64,000 nt of DNA from Rhizomicrobium electricum (GTDB lineage: Bacteria; Pseudomonadota; Alphaproteobacteria; Micropepsales; Micropepsaceae): the NCBI RefSeq assembly GCF_011762045.1, contig NZ_JAASQS010000001.1:582678-646677 (forward strand), read 5' to 3'. A program made the translations under genes and the position numbers. Numbering within the stretch: the first letter of the stretch is position 1; each line of letters starts with the position of its first letter. The notes beneath the pieces are model-generated. The model was not told the DNA's origin, ran no database searches, and saw only the letters and a list, made by a program, of their open reading frames with translations. Of the stretch, positions 63,689 to 64,000 are shown piece by piece.

Positions 63689-63906
63689 CGATGTTCTCAA
63701 TCCGAATAACGGCTGAGAATAATAACTCGGACATTTATTGGTGTCGACGGAAGCGCAAGCCATTCATCGCTTGAGGCAGCCGGCTATCGAAAAATCTGCG
63801 CGTAATCACCAAGAATTGAGAACGCGAGAATTGGGGAATTACGACTGGGACGAGTGGCGCACTGTGCTAGATCAGCGTGGTTGATAGGCGCGCTCGTCCC
63901 ATCCGC
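63689..63906. other. Intergenic region upstream of the GH54 gene
   Basis: 218 bases without a supported gene; A/T-rich next to the GH54 start (GGCTGAGAATAATAACTCGG), where its promoter should be. Confidence 0.4.
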
Positions 63907-64000
63907 TCAGCCAGTTTTTATTCTGACGACGGTGAATGCGTTTGGCTTGAGCGGGAGGGAGAGCTTGGGCCCGACGATGACGACGGGGGCCGGGAGGGGG
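63907..64000 (-). CDS. C-terminal fragment of a gene running off the right edge
   Basis: About 30 codons end in GPKLSLPLKPNAFTVVRIKTG and a TGA at 63907. The alternating LSLPLKPNAFTVVRI strand is typical of the C-terminal beta-sandwich of glycoside hydrolases such as GH51 arabinofuranosidase. It would be co-directional with the GH54 gene, about 220 bases upstream of it. The assignment rests on a very short piece. Confidence 0.45.
   Translation of the reverse strand, partial: PLPAPVVIVGPKLSLPLKPNAFTVVRIKTG

Overview
The window is high-GC DNA from an alphaproteobacterium. The support is the alphaproteobacterial style of its genes: a serC-sseB-serA locus with a serC leader, rluD next to a DUF6476-type gene and rpoH, a DUF3775 protein, an Irr-type iron control element, FixL/FixJ-like regulators and large TonB and autotransporter surface proteins. 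Two PEP-CTERM proteins and plant cell wall hydrolases (PL10, GH54) suggest a free-living soil or sediment organism that degrades polysaccharides. A Micropepsaceae/Rhizomicrobium-like relative is a guess. No prophage, insertion sequence or CRISPR array was seen; the DNA looks chromosomal.

Layout. 1-5.7 kb: a TonB-dependent receptor cut by the left edge, then wrbA and a pirin gene divergent from a LysR regulator. 5.9-8.8 kb: an autotransporter. 9-14.8 kb: poxB behind an Irr-type box, a cyclic-nucleotide-domain/thioredoxin-reductase-like fusion, a PRC-barrel-like exported protein, rubrerythrin, a SemiSWEET and a PEP-CTERM protein. 14.9-25.1 kb: hrpB, then a sigma-54 two-component system divergent from a MacB-like efflux operon with a good -24/-12 promoter, and a TetR remnant. 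25.1-31.9 kb: a compact sugar-nucleotide operon (GDP-mannose 3,5-epimerase, GHMP kinase, tandem nucleotidyltransferase, GDP-mannose pyrophosphorylase, FucU, FucP) divergent from an AraC regulator. 32-41.6 kb: tRNA-Glu, pectate lyase, a JAMM protein, rluD, rpoH, a glycosyltransferase, queD, phzF and small genes. 41.7-45.6 kb: the serine locus with an attenuator-like leader and a candidate 6S RNA. 46-50 kb: a methyltransferase, a crotonase, a second PEP-CTERM protein, chorismate mutase and a membrane protein. 50-59.5 kb: cydPABX, FixL/FixJ-like regulators, a PCuAC copper chaperone and ubiTUV. 60-64 kb: a modular GH54 arabinofuranosidase and the C-terminus of another gene.

How the parts fit. The 50-59.5 kb block reads as a low-oxygen respiration island: a high-affinity bd quinol oxidase with both tiny accessory subunits, the oxygen-independent ubiquinone hydroxylation genes, a redox-type two-component system and a copper chaperone. 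The 25-32 kb block is the best candidate for an undescribed system. It combines L-sugar uptake and mutarotation with sugar-1-phosphate and GDP-sugar chemistry and an epimerase that keeps both catalytic residues of plant GDP-mannose 3,5-epimerase. The nearby pectate lyase and arabinofuranosidase make plant L-sugars plausible substrates, but that link is inference.
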